Positions 1-8,145 of a DNA stretch of 52,327 nt are shown piece after piece. A model generated the notes under the pieces. That model searched no databases. It saw nothing but the letters and a program-made list of their open reading frames with translations, and was not told the DNA's origin. A program made the position numbers and the translations under genes. This DNA is from Pseudomonadota bacterium (lineage in GTDB: Bacteria > Desulfobacterota > Desulfovibrionia > Desulfovibrionales > Desulfovibrionaceae), in NCBI GenBank assembly GCA_023399375.1, contig JAEWPX010000186.1, positions 1 to 52,327 on the forward strand, in the 5' to 3' direction. Numbering within the stretch: position 1 is the first letter of the stretch; every line of letters begins with the position of its first letter.

Positions 1-951
1 ACCGCGGCCCCGGCGGCCATCGGCGACGTCGCGGGACTGCTGCGCCCGCCCGTGCGCCTCGCCCCGGCCTGCGCCGCACCGTGCCTGTCTCCCGCGCGGC
101 TGCGCCTGCACGAGCTCCTCGCGCCCCTGACCCTGACCGGGGCCTACGGCCCGACCTTTTCCGTGCTCGAATGCCGCACCCTGCACGACATCATCCGCTT
201 CACCCACGAAGTGGCCGTGATGGCGCTTTTTTCGGCCGGCGACGCGCTGCTTTCCCAGTCCCTCGACCAGGTGCGCATCCTGCGCGGCGACGGCCCGTTC
301 GAAGTCATGGTCATCGACCTCGGCGGCGGCTTACGCGACGACGCGCCCGAGCGGCACATCCGGCCCGAGTCCGTGGCCTCGATCCCCCTGGCCGCCCTGT
401 GGCGCGGCCTGTCCGCGCCGGGCCAGCGCGCGGCCCCCCTGCCCGGGTCCGACGCGTCCGGCGTCTTCGGGAGGGGCCTGACCGACGCCCGCAGCAAGCG
501 CCCCGTGGGCGAGCCCAACTACGCCCTGGCGGCGCGGGACTACGTCAACGTCAACGCGCGGGTGGAATTCCATTTCGCCATGATCGACGCGGTCTGCGGC
601 CCGCGCGCGCGCGGCAACCACGTGCGCCTGCGCTTCAAGGGCGGCGGCGCGTCCCCGGAAAAACGCCGCAGACGGGCGCGCTGCCTGGAGCGCATCCTCA
701 AGTCCGCCGGCTTTTTCGTCAGCCGCGGCGACGATCTCCTGAGCGCCTCTCTGGCCGACGCTCCGGAAGCGGCCACGGCCGAATCCCTGGCGTTGCTCGG
801 CCGGTTGCTCGGCTTCGCCCGGCTCCTGGACGCGGCCATGACCGATGACGACGCGCCCGACCGCGCCGCCGACGCCTTCCTGGCCGGCGACGCGGCCCTG
901 GCGGCCTTCACCGCCGGCGTGCCCGAAATGCAGGGCGCGCCCGTCGCCTGA
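1..951 (+). CDS. PEP/pyruvate-utilising enzyme (PEP synthase-like), C-terminal part
   Basis: The frame is open from base 1, so the gene starts outside the window; 316 residues remain before the TGA at 949-951. The middle of the fragment reads NYALAARDYVNVNARVEFHF followed by a KGGGAS-type segment. I recognise this as the C-terminal region of the long PEP synthase-like proteins of Desulfovibrio and Geobacter relatives, which carry PEP/pyruvate-binding and PEP-utiliser mobile domains upstream. Those catalytic domains lie off-window, so activity cannot be judged. By family, such enzymes interconvert pyruvate and phosphoenolpyruvate in the cytoplasm. The next gene starts 138 bp downstream with its own leader, so an operon is not evident. 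Confidence 0.65.
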   Translation, partial: TAAPAAIGDVAGLLRPPVRLAPACAAPCLSPARLRLHELLAPLTLTGAYGPTFSVLECRTLHDIIRFTHEVAVMALFSAGDALLSQSLDQVRILRGDGPFEVMVIDLGGGLRDDAPERHIRPESVASIPLAALWRGLSAPGQRAAPLPGSDASGVFGRGLTDARSKRPVGEPNYALAARDYVNVNARVEFHFAMIDAVCGPRARGNHVRLRFKGGGASPEKRRRRARCLERILKSAGFFVSRGDDLLSASLADAPEAATAESLALLGRLLGFARLLDAAMTDDDAPDRAADAFLAGDAALAAFTAGVPEMQGAPVA

Positions 952-1088
952 CGCCCTCCCGACTTCAAACGTCCCTCGCCTCGTGCGCCCAGCGCCGGAC
1001 CACGGTTCGCGGCCTTTACGGCGGCGAGAGCCTCCTCTATGTACAGGCTTTCACGTACAGGAATATAAGCCGCACAAGGAGCGACGCC

Positions 1089-1817
1089 ATGGGATCCGGC
1101 ATGTTGGAAACGGTTCGCCGCAAGGCCCTTGCCTTGTGGGAGCAGCACGACCTGCTGCACGAACCCATCGCGGTCAAGGCCCGCACGCTCACCGTGCACG
1201 AAGCCATCGGCGACCCGGAAGGCGATGACTTCCCTTTGCAAAAGGGCAAGGAACAACTCATGGAGGCCGATTTCCGCGGGGCCAAGGGGCAGGCCTTCAC
1301 CGACCGTTTCGGCGATTTTTCCGGCACCCTGGCCGACGTGGCCGCCATGCCCCTCACAAACAACTTCCGCCGCGCCGTGTTCGTGGCCTCGCTCAATGCC
1401 GTCATGCGAGGCCTCGGGCTCTGCATGGCCACCATCCACTGCCGCGACAAGGAACCCGGCGAATGCGCCCTCCGGTTCCGCGACCACATCCTCGAGCGCT
1501 ACGGCGACGTGCGCATCACCCAGGTGGGCTTCCAGCCGAAGATCATCGAGGCCCTAAGCGGCGCGTTCGACCTCAAGGTGCTCGACCTCGACCCGGACAA
1601 CGTCGGCACGATCCGGCACGGAGCCGAGATCCTGGGGCCGCAGCGCCAAAAGGAGGCGCTTGATCGCGCCGAACTCCTCGTGGTCACGGGCTCGACCCTG
1701 GCCAACGACAGCATCGGCGACTTCCTCATCGACCGCCCGGTCATCTTCTACGGCACCACCGTGGCCGGCGCGGCGGCGCTCATGGGCTGGGAACGGTTCT
1801 GCGCCAAGGCGAGCTGA
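1089..1817 (+). CDS. DUF364 / Rossmann-like putative metal-chelation protein
   Basis: This 242-aa protein has an N-terminal half rich in conserved-looking acidic segments. The C-terminal half is a Rossmann-like domain: VGFQPKIIEAL (about residues 145-155), a DLDPDNVG strand end, LLVVTGSTLAND and PVIFYGTTVAGAAAL. This pattern is typical of the DUF364 family, named for a putative heavy-metal chelation role. That function is predicted for the family and not shown here. The ATG at 1089 follows AAGGAG at 1077-1082 with good spacing. The upstream 137 bp has two copies of GTACAGG (around 1040 and 1056) in an AT-richer patch that may hold the promoter. No catalytic residue can be named. Confidence 0.7.
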   Translation: MGSGMLETVRRKALALWEQHDLLHEPIAVKARTLTVHEAIGDPEGDDFPLQKGKEQLMEADFRGAKGQAFTDRFGDFSGTLADVAAMPLTNNFRRAVFVASLNAVMRGLGLCMATIHCRDKEPGECALRFRDHILERYGDVRITQVGFQPKIIEALSGAFDLKVLDLDPDNVGTIRHGAEILGPQRQKEALDRAELLVVTGSTLANDSIGDFLIDRPVIFYGTTVAGAAALMGWERFCAKAS

Positions 1818-1932
1818 CCCCGGGAGAGCGGCGCAGCCGCTTGCAAGCGGCGAAACGGCCTGCCTCCTTGCGGAGACGGGCCGCTTCGCAGTGTCGCGCC
1901 CCGGAGATGCGCGGCCCGGAGGCAACGCCCGG

Positions 1933-3081
1933 CTACTGGACCAGGCCCGCGCCGTAGAGGGCGTAGGCCGCGCTCGCATCGCAGCCCGTCTGGCGGACCG
2001 GATCGACGGCCATGCTCTTGACGAAGCGCCCGGTCACGTCGCCGTTTCCGGTTACCCCTTCGATGAAGACCGCGCCGAGCTGGTAGACCTTGAGGGAATT
2101 GCGCCCGCTGACCTGGGGATAGCGCGGATCGTAAAAGGGAATCAGGGCCACGCGCGGGCTGTCGAGGGCGTCGGCGTAGGCGCTGCCGACGATGGAATTC
2201 GTGTCGCCGTCCCAGGACGCGTCCGGGTCCTTGGCCAAAAGCGCCGCCAGCCCCTGTTTGGTCGGCCCGACCATGTCGCCGGGTTCGACCTGGAGTGCAT
2301 CGCCCGTCTTGACGGCGCTGTCGTTCGATCCGGTGCAGCCGGCGATGTTGTCGCGATAGGAGTCGCCGCCGGAAACCGGGTTGCCGTACTCGAGCGCGGG
2401 GTAGTCCACGGCCTGGTAATGGCCCGGGGTTACCGTGCCGCTCGGGTCGCCGAACTTGAGCACGATCTGCGTGCCGACGTCGCTGTTGCCGTAGCCCTGC
2501 ACCTCTACGGAATTCATCTCGCAGGTGCTTTCCGCGTCGAGTTGTCCGTTGTTGTTGAATTTCTTGTTCCCGTCGCACGTATCGTTCCAGGTGAACTTCG
2601 CCGGTGGGGACCAGGGCTTGAGGCATTTGCTGCTCTTGGAGCAAAAAAGCGCGGCCTTGCCGGAAGCGCTGATGTCCTGGGTGTTCCAACCGAGGATGCG
2701 GCCGAGGAACATGTCCACGGGATTGCCGCGCTCCGTGGTGCGCCCGACCCTGCTTTGCACCGTCGCGGCATCGGGAAAGGTCACATCCGAGTTGCGGATG
2801 GCCACGTCCCTGCCGTCGGCGTCGTCGAGATTCGCCTGGCCGTAGCGGATGGCCGTGTCGATCACCGCCCCCTGGTTGGAGCCGTACTGGACGAGCACGT
2901 TGGCTCCGGCCAAGGCGGCGGCGTCCGCGGCGTTTTGCAGCTGGCTGCGTTTGTACTCCAGAAAGCCGTAATCCACGGCCAGCGTGGCGAACCCGGCCAG
3001 GACGATCATGGACAGCGCCACGAAAACGGCCACGGAACCCGCCTGCGCCGGCGTTTGCCTTGATGTACGCGTTGTCGTCAT
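1933..3081 (-). CDS. TadG-like Flp pilus-associated protein
   Basis: This is a 382-aa protein. After a short basic N-terminus, residues about 18-50 form the classic TadG_N segment: a hydrophobic helix (SVAVFVALSMIVLAGFATLA) followed by VDYG and then an alanine-rich QNAADAAALAGA motif. The rest is a large domain expected to be extracytoplasmic, with several Cys residues and no motif I can name. Family knowledge: Tad/Flp minor pseudopilins are anchored in the inner membrane and help assemble or present Flp pili. The start is supported by GGGAGGAG ahead of the ATG. It is the last gene of a minus-strand trio with two TadE-like genes (18-bp gap). No TadA ATPase or TadB/C platform gene is visible here. 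Confidence 0.75.
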   Translation of the reverse strand: MTTTRTSRQTPAQAGSVAVFVALSMIVLAGFATLAVDYGFLEYKRSQLQNAADAAALAGANVLVQYGSNQGAVIDTAIRYGQANLDDADGRDVAIRNSDVTFPDAATVQSRVGRTTERGNPVDMFLGRILGWNTQDISASGKAALFCSKSSKCLKPWSPPAKFTWNDTCDGNKKFNNNGQLDAESTCEMNSVEVQGYGNSDVGTQIVLKFGDPSGTVTPGHYQAVDYPALEYGNPVSGGDSYRDNIAGCTGSNDSAVKTGDALQVEPGDMVGPTKQGLAALLAKDPDASWDGDTNSIVGSAYADALDSPRVALIPFYDPRYPQVSGRNSLKVYQLGAVFIEGVTGNGDVTGRFVKSMAVDPVRQTGCDASAAYALYGAGLVQ

Positions 3082-3099
3082 GTCGCTCCTCCCTTGGCG

Positions 3100-3501
3100 T
3101 CAGGATTGCCGTTCCGTGGCCGAACCCACGACCCGGGCCATATTCGCGTTGATGCCGGACCAGGGAATGATGACCATATTCGAGGTGTCGTAGCGGACTT
3201 CCACCGTCACCGGCGTGCCGGATTTCCGTTCCCCGCTGGTCGCGATCGTGGTGCGGTCCGGACTGTAGCCGGCGTTTTGCAGGTACAGGACGACGGCCCT
3301 GTCCACGTCCTGGTTGCGCGAGGCGGCAAGAGCCCCTTCCCGCGCGGCGCGGGTCACCACGGCCTGGGCGAGGAAGAGCTGGCCGAAGTCCACCACGCCG
3401 GCCAGAAGCGGCATGAGGACGAAGGCCAGCAGCAGGGCCAGCTCCACGGACAGGGAGCCCTGCTGTCGCGACGGGGCGTCATCCGCTTGGCGTGTGTTCA
3501 T
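3100..3501 (-). CDS. TadE-like pseudopilin (second copy)
   Basis: This is a 133-aa protein. The N-terminus QQGSLSVELALLLAFVLMPLLAGVVDFGQ is a TadE-type prepilin-like helix: a G-S-x-x-V-E start followed by about 20 hydrophobic residues, with Glu at the conserved position near the helix start. The remainder is a short soluble domain. Family role: a minor pseudopilin of Tad secretion/pilus systems, processed by a prepilin peptidase. Its ATG overlaps the stop of the upstream TadE-like gene as ATGA (3498-3501), which indicates translational coupling. Confidence in the family is high; the substrate or pilus is unknown. Confidence 0.75.
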   Translation of the reverse strand: MNTRQADDAPSRQQGSLSVELALLLAFVLMPLLAGVVDFGQLFLAQAVVTRAAREGALAASRNQDVDRAVVLYLQNAGYSPDRTTIATSGERKSGTPVTVEVRYDTSNMVIIPWSGINANMARVVGSATERQS

Positions 3502-3926
3502 GGCTCCACCATGGCGCTCGCGCCGGCGGCGATGCTCGCCGGAAAGAGCGTGCTGCCGACGAATTGCGGCAGGATCAGGGGACTGAAGGGATAGCTGAAG
3601 GAGACCGTAACCGGCTCGCCGGCCGTCCGCTCGGCAGGGGAAATGGAGATGCTCGGCGTGACGCCGAGGGAGAACCCCGGTGGATTGCCGTCGGACCCGT
3701 TGTTGAGCTCGCCGGTGACGGCCGCGGCGATGGCCGCATCCGTCGCGCCGGGCAGGCTGGCGACGCGGACGGCGCTTGCGGCAACCGAGGCGGCCATGGA
3801 TTGCAGGTAGAAAAAACGACCGTATTCGAAGATGGCGAAGAGCACCAGCAGGAGCACGGGCAGGAGCAGCGCCATTTCCACTGCCGAAGCGCCCCGCTGG
3901 CCTTGTGTCTTTCGATTCGGTCGCAT
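3498..3926 (-). CDS. TadE-like pseudopilin (first copy)
   Basis: This is a 142-aa protein starting MRPNRKTQGQRGASAVEMAL, with a hydrophobic TadE helix (LLLPVLLLVLFAIFEYGRFF). I chose the ATG at 3926 because GGGGTGG precedes it and the TadE motif then begins at residue 12; the frame extends upstream but without a matching ribosome site. It heads the TadE-TadE-TadG cluster and lies about 130 bp downstream of the response regulator on the same strand. The gap holds a GC-rich hairpin (4011-4033) without a T-run, so read-through from the two-component genes is possible. The two TadE copies differ enough to be distinct subunits. Confidence 0.75.
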   Translation of the reverse strand: MRPNRKTQGQRGASAVEMALLLPVLLLVLFAIFEYGRFFYLQSMAASVAASAVRVASLPGATDAAIAAAVTGELNNGSDGNPPGFSLGVTPSISISPAERTAGEPVTVSFSYPFSPLILPQFVGSTLFPASIAAGASAMVEP

Positions 3927-4055
3927 GTCGCCACCCCGCGTCGTGTGTCGCCCGCAGTCCGGGCTACGAGTATGGGATAGCCACCGCGCCCGCACGCGTC
4001 GATGGACTCGATTCCCCAACCCCTCGGGGGAATCCCCCAGGGAAGCGGCGGCGCG

Positions 4056-4712
4056 TCAGTCGATAAGCCCCAGTCTCGAGGCGTAACGCACCAGTTCGAC
4101 GGAGTTTTGCAGGCCGAGCTTCTTCATGAGGTTGCAGCGGTGGTGTTCGGCGGTCTTGACGCTGATGGCGAGGGCGTCGGCCACTTCCTTGGTGGTGAGC
4201 CCCTCGACCACCATGCGCATGACCTCGCGCTCCCGGGCGGTCAGGCTGTCGTAGGCGTTGGCCGGGGCGGCTTCCCGCTTCTGCGCGCCGAGGAGCAGCT
4301 CCCGCGAGACCTCCTGGGAAATGGCCGGGTCGAGGTAGAACCCGCCGTCGCCCACCTGCGCCAGGGCCTCGAGCAGCCGTTCGGCCGCGGCGTCCTTGGT
4401 CACGTAGCCGTTGGCCCCGGCTTTGACCGCCTCGACGATGTAATCCACCTTCGTGTGCATGCTGACCATGAGGATGCGCAGCTCCGGATGCCGGGCGCGC
4501 AGGTCCCGGGCCAGATGGATGCCGGAGCGGTCCGGCAGGGAGATGTCGAGCAGGGCGACGTCGGGCGCGCAGGTGCGCGCCAGGCGTACGGCCTCCGCCG
4601 CGCCGCCCGCTTCGCCTGCGACCACGAGGCCGGCGTCGCGGCGCAGGATGGCCTTGAGGCCCTCGCGGAACAGGGGGTGGTCGTCAACGATCAGTATCCG
4701 TTTCGTTCCCAT
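4056..4712 (-). CDS. NarL/FixJ-type response regulator
   Basis: This is a 218-aa protein. The receiver domain covers about residues 4-120 with acidic residues D10/D11, phospho-acceptor D56 in VALLDISLPDRSG, and the lysine of the GYVTKD segment. A LuxR-type helix-turn-helix lies at about 150-215 (LTAREREVMRMVVEGLTTKE... ISVKTAEHH). The ATG at 4712 is preferred because GGGGAGGCGAGG precedes it and the receiver starts at once; the longer frame adds a non-homologous N-terminus. It overlaps the 3' end of the kinase gene by 29 nt, so the two are co-translated. By family it is activated by phosphorylation and binds DNA as a dimer. The TadE/TadG genes just downstream are plausible targets (inference). 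Confidence 0.88.
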   Translation of the reverse strand: MGTKRILIVDDHPLFREGLKAILRRDAGLVVAGEAGGAAEAVRLARTCAPDVALLDISLPDRSGIHLARDLRARHPELRILMVSMHTKVDYIVEAVKAGANGYVTKDAAAERLLEALAQVGDGGFYLDPAISQEVSRELLLGAQKREAAPANAYDSLTAREREVMRMVVEGLTTKEVADALAISVKTAEHHRCNLMKKLGLQNSVELVRYASRLGLID

Positions 4713-6801
4713 GCCTCGCCTCCCCGGCGTAGACGACTTCGGCCGCCAACAGGCAGCCCTTGCCCGGTCCGGACACGATGCGCAGCGTCCCTCCGAAAAG
4801 TCCCACCCGTTCGCGCATGCCGGCAAGCCCCATGCGCCGCGTCCTGCCGGCCCGCGCGAGCCCTTCGGCCACGTCGAAGCCCCGGCCGTCGTCCTTCACG
4901 CGCAAGATGAGCCTGGGATAGGATTCCACCAGCCGCACCGTCGCCTGATGCGCCCCGGCATGGCGGCGCACGTTGCCAAGCGCCTCCTGGGCCACGCGGT
5001 AGACGTTGATGGCCACGTCCTGGGGCACGGCCACGCCTTCCATGCCGGAAGCAGCGAAATCGACAGGCAGGCCGGCGGTCTTCGAAAAATCGTCGCACAG
5101 GCGCTGGAGCGCCTGGACAAGGCCCAAGTATTCCAGGTCCGGCGGGCGCAGGTCGTAGGAAATCTCCCGCACCGCACGTATGGCCCGGGACAGCAGGTCG
5201 GTCAGGCCATGGAACCGCTCCTCCAACGCCGGCGCGGGGAGAAGCACACCGTCGAGCAGCGTCTGGCTGGCGATCTTGGCGGCGGAAAGATCCTGGGCCA
5301 CGTTGTCGTGGAGGTCCCGGGCGATACGGGCCCGCTCCGTCTCCTGGGCCTTGATGAGCGCGCCCGTCAACTCGCGCACGCTCTCCTCGGCCTGCTTGAG
5401 CTCGGTGACGTCGGTATTGGTGCCGACGAAGCGCGCCACCCGCCCCGAGGCGTCGCGCACGGCCTTGCCGCGCACGAGTATCCAGCGCACGCCGCCGTCG
5501 CGCGCGAGCATGCGCTGCTCGCCCACGTATTCCTGCGCGTCCCCGGCGGTCCAGGCGGCGAGTTCGCCTCGGACCCGTTCGCGGTCCTCGGGGTGGACAT
5601 GCGCAAGCCAGGCGTCGAGCCCCGGTGACATGCCGGCGTCGGCGTCGTAACCGAGCAGGGCCAGGAACTCGGGATCGACGTAGTATGCGCCGCTGTCCTT
5701 CCACAGTTCCCACACGCCGACCCGAGCCGCGCGGGTGGCCATGGCGTAGCGGCCGTGGGCCTGGTCGAGGGCCGCCAGCATGGCGTTTATTGCCTTGGAC
5801 AGGTCGGCGATCTCGTCGTTGCCGGCGATGAAAGTGCGCCGCTGCCCGGACGAGTCCGCGCCCAGTTCGCCGATCTGCCCGCGCAGGCGCGACACGCGCG
5901 ACAGGATGCGCTGCTCCAGAAGGTAGAGCATGGCCAGGCCGAAAGCCAGGCCGGCGACCAGCAGGAACACGACGTTGTTGCGCTGGGCGATGCGCTCCTG
6001 GGCGAAGATGCGGCGCTCCATGGTCACGGAAAGCAGCATGGCGGGCCGGCCGGCCCAGTCGCGCAGCAGGGCGAAGCCCTTAACGCGCGCATCCCCCTCG
6101 GGGACGAGCAGCGGGCGTCCGGTACGGCCCAGGGCGGCGGCGATGTCCGCGAAGCGCGGCGCGACGCCGGGGGCCTGGAGATTGACCACGCCGAGGTCGA
6201 GCATGATCAGCTCCGACAGCCGTGCGATGGCGGCCGTATCGAGCCGACGCCCCATGAGAAGCGTGCCGCGCGCCGGCCCTTCGCGCACACTCGTTAACAC
6301 GGGGCAGGCTGCCAGCAGCCAGATGTCCTCCCCGGCAACGAGGATGCCGGACGCCGTGCGGTCCTTTTCCCCCGCGACCATCCGCCGCGTGGCGGCCGCC
6401 TTGTCCGCGAGCGCCTGGGGGACCGCAACCAGGCCGTCGGCCGCCGCGTCGCGCATGCGCCCGAGCACGAGGCCGCCGCCGGCGTCGTAGAGAAGCAGCA
6501 GGTCCGCCCGGAGGGTCTCGAGGCTTTGGGCATTGACGTTGAGGCGCAAATACTCCGGGTCGCGCTCCTCGACGAAACGATACGTGTCGTCCCACATGCC
6601 CCAGTCGGCGACGGTCGCTTCGAGGCCCTGCATCTCGCCCGCGAGGGCCCGGGTCGCCCGCGTCACCTCCTCCTCCACTTCCTCCCGCTCCAGGGCGCTG
6701 AAGCTGGCCTGCAGGTTGCCGCTGGAAATGGCGTAGAGCACGGCGAAAAGCGCCGCGAAGGTGAGACAGATGATGCACACGGCGGTGCGACGCAGGCTCA
6801 T
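4684..6801 (-). CDS. CHASE4-PAS-HisKA_3 sensor histidine kinase
   Basis: This is a 705-aa membrane kinase. TM1 is at about residues 10-30. The extracytoplasmic CHASE4 domain is marked by the ATVADWGMWDDTYRFVEERD motif near residue 65. TM2 (FLLVAGLAFGLAMLYLL) is near 280-297. A linker/HAMP-like region follows, then a PAS domain with PAC-type ending (about 350-470). The HisKA_3 dimerisation domain carries phospho-histidine H498 in ARDLHDNVAQ. The HATPase has DDGRGFD and GLAGMRERV (about 645-685). The start is supported by AAGGAG. It pairs with the downstream NarL regulator through a 29-nt overlap. The ligand is unknown; CHASE4 senses periplasmic signals in general. Confidence 0.9.
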   Translation of the reverse strand: MSLRRTAVCIICLTFAALFAVLYAISSGNLQASFSALEREEVEEEVTRATRALAGEMQGLEATVADWGMWDDTYRFVEERDPEYLRLNVNAQSLETLRADLLLLYDAGGGLVLGRMRDAAADGLVAVPQALADKAAATRRMVAGEKDRTASGILVAGEDIWLLAACPVLTSVREGPARGTLLMGRRLDTAAIARLSELIMLDLGVVNLQAPGVAPRFADIAAALGRTGRPLLVPEGDARVKGFALLRDWAGRPAMLLSVTMERRIFAQERIAQRNNVVFLLVAGLAFGLAMLYLLEQRILSRVSRLRGQIGELGADSSGQRRTFIAGNDEIADLSKAINAMLAALDQAHGRYAMATRAARVGVWELWKDSGAYYVDPEFLALLGYDADAGMSPGLDAWLAHVHPEDRERVRGELAAWTAGDAQEYVGEQRMLARDGGVRWILVRGKAVRDASGRVARFVGTNTDVTELKQAEESVRELTGALIKAQETERARIARDLHDNVAQDLSAAKIASQTLLDGVLLPAPALEERFHGLTDLLSRAIRAVREISYDLRPPDLEYLGLVQALQRLCDDFSKTAGLPVDFAASGMEGVAVPQDVAINVYRVAQEALGNVRRHAGAHQATVRLVESYPRLILRVKDDGRGFDVAEGLARAGRTRRMGLAGMRERVGLFGGTLRIVSGPGKGCLLAAEVVYAGEARHGNETDTDR

Positions 6802-6993
6802 GGCTCCTTATGCCTGCCGGCGGTCGGGCTGTAAACCGCAAGCGCGCCCCGCTCCCGGTTGCCCGCAAGGAGGCGGCCGGCATCGGCGCGCATCCCCTAT
6901 ACCCCGCTACCCTTCGGCCGGGCTTGCTGCTATAAATCCGAGCAAAGCTCGTCTCCCGGCCGAAACCCATACAACAAGGACAAAAGGTGCGGC

Positions 6994-7248
6994 ATGCAGG
7001 ACTATCACAAGCTGATGCAGTGTTTTTGGGAAATCAACGCTCAGGACGTGACGGATATCTGGCAGGCCATCCAAGACAACAAATCCGGCGACAAGCCCAA
7101 GTGCGATGTGGGCTCGTGGCACTCCGACGACGGCAAGACGTTCTTCCTGGAAATCGCCATCCTCAACAGCGGCGGCCGCTTGTTGCGTGTGGAAATCGGC
7201 GAGGACGGCAAATTCCGGGCATCCATCATCTTCCCGGAGATGGACTAG
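6994..7248 (+). CDS. Small hypothetical protein
   Basis: This is an 84-aa soluble, acidic protein beginning MQDYHKLMQCFWEINAQDVT. It has no signal peptide, membrane segment or metal motif; the second half is a run of predicted beta strands (KTFFLEIAILNSGGRLLRVEI). I do not recognise the family. The ATG at 6994 is chosen because AAGGA and AAAAGG lie 7-14 nt upstream; the frame is open further up but without a good start. The gene is monocistronic, divergent from the kinase gene and followed by a long AT-rich gap. Host-like GC and clean codon use support it being real. Confidence 0.6.
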   Translation: MQDYHKLMQCFWEINAQDVTDIWQAIQDNKSGDKPKCDVGSWHSDDGKTFFLEIAILNSGGRLLRVEIGEDGKFRASIIFPEMD

Positions 7249-7903
7249 TGTCTCGTCCCCGAAAAACAGGATGTTTTTTGTGGTCAAATCATTTGAATAA
7301 CTAATTTTTTTTAAACAATACTGACGTATTATTTAAGGTCGCAACACTGGCGCCGCGCCCGCGAAAACGGCGGGCGCATCCCACCACGAAAAGGGAGGCT
7401 CCGGGACGAAAAAAGCGTGCGCGTCATCGGCGCGCCCGCAGGAACGGCACAACCTCCTGCGGCAAAAGAATCAGCGGGGCATCGTCCGGTCTTTTCGGCA
7501 CGATAACCCGCTGTTTTTTTTGGCAATACGCGATGATTCGCATTCTTCGCCGAACAGAATGCCATAAGGCTTCCATAGAAGACCTCATCTCTTACTGCTC
7601 TATCCGCAATAAAATAGCGCCATTTTGAGCACACCACTTTCGGTAGAAACTGTTGACGATGTGTTCACCCAAAATGCTGAACCACCCTGCTGTTGCGCCC
7701 ACCCCCATTGCGTCATCGCAAAGAGTGGTGTAGGGTTGCATCAATTCTAAAATTTTCGTGAGTCTTTATATTATAAAGACAACTAAATTGTTATGATAGA
7801 AACATGCATATGCCATAAGTAGTTACATTCAATAACAACTCCTCGGCAGAAATGATACCGACAATACAAAATCGCAACTCTTGAAACACCAAAGGAGGAG
7901 GCT
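7249..7903 (+). other. AT-rich 655-nt non-coding region
   Basis: I see no convincing gene here. A minus-strand frame (7329..7637) is open but has no ribosome site and no protein-like pattern. The composition drops sharply from the surrounding high GC, especially 7240-7330 and 7730-7900. Visible structure includes a short TTGCG/CGCAA hairpin near 7709-7722 and a 19-bp palindrome at 7762-7780. The region probably contains the promoter and control sites of the gene pair that follows and may be laterally acquired. Confidence 0.6.
7762..7780. promoter_or_regulatory. Perfect 19-bp palindrome (candidate operator)
   Basis: GTCTTTATA and its exact reverse complement TATAAAGAC flank a single central T. 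The site is AT-rich and lies 124 bp upstream of the 7904 start codon. There is no T-run beyond it, so a binding site for a dimeric regulator fits better than a terminator. The regulator is unknown. Confidence 0.4.
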
Positions 7904-8137
7904 ATGGACATTCCAAACAAGACAAACAAAACATGGCATGACATCATAACGGGAAAGAAAACATTTCAGCTGAAATTTCTAGCCACAAAGATACTACTTG
8001 GCCGACTCGTTCGAGCTGCAAAGGAAGATCCATCCCCAACAAACATCAGCAATTGCATAGATGAACTCCATGCAATATTTGCAAACAATATAAAAATGCC
8101 AAGCGTACAGGACGATATAAAAACAATATTCGGATAG
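7904..8137 (+). CDS. Small protein of unknown function, partner of the next gene
   Basis: This 77-aa protein begins MDIPNKTNKTWHDIITGKKT and is mostly helical, with a central FLATKILLGRLVRAAKE segment and a C-terminal IKTIFG. No membrane or metal motif is seen. It has a near-perfect ribosome site (AAAGGAGGAGG) 6 nt before the ATG, and its composition is much poorer in GC than the host genes. The next gene begins 8 nt downstream, so the two are surely co-transcribed. I think I have seen similar small proteins next to relatives of the downstream gene, but I cannot name a family. Function unknown. Confidence 0.7.
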   Translation: MDIPNKTNKTWHDIITGKKTFQLKFLATKILLGRLVRAAKEDPSPTNISNCIDELHAIFANNIKMPSVQDDIKTIFG

Positions 8138-8145
8138 GAGCTGAT

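Noticed and set aside
7329..7637. Minus-strand 102-codon frame in the AT-rich gap
   Set aside because: No ribosome site, low-complexity basic composition and no protein-like pattern; the frame is probably chance.
7724..7741. Possible sigma-54 promoter (TGG...TTGCA)
   Set aside because: The GG-GC spacing is 9 instead of the required 10 nt.
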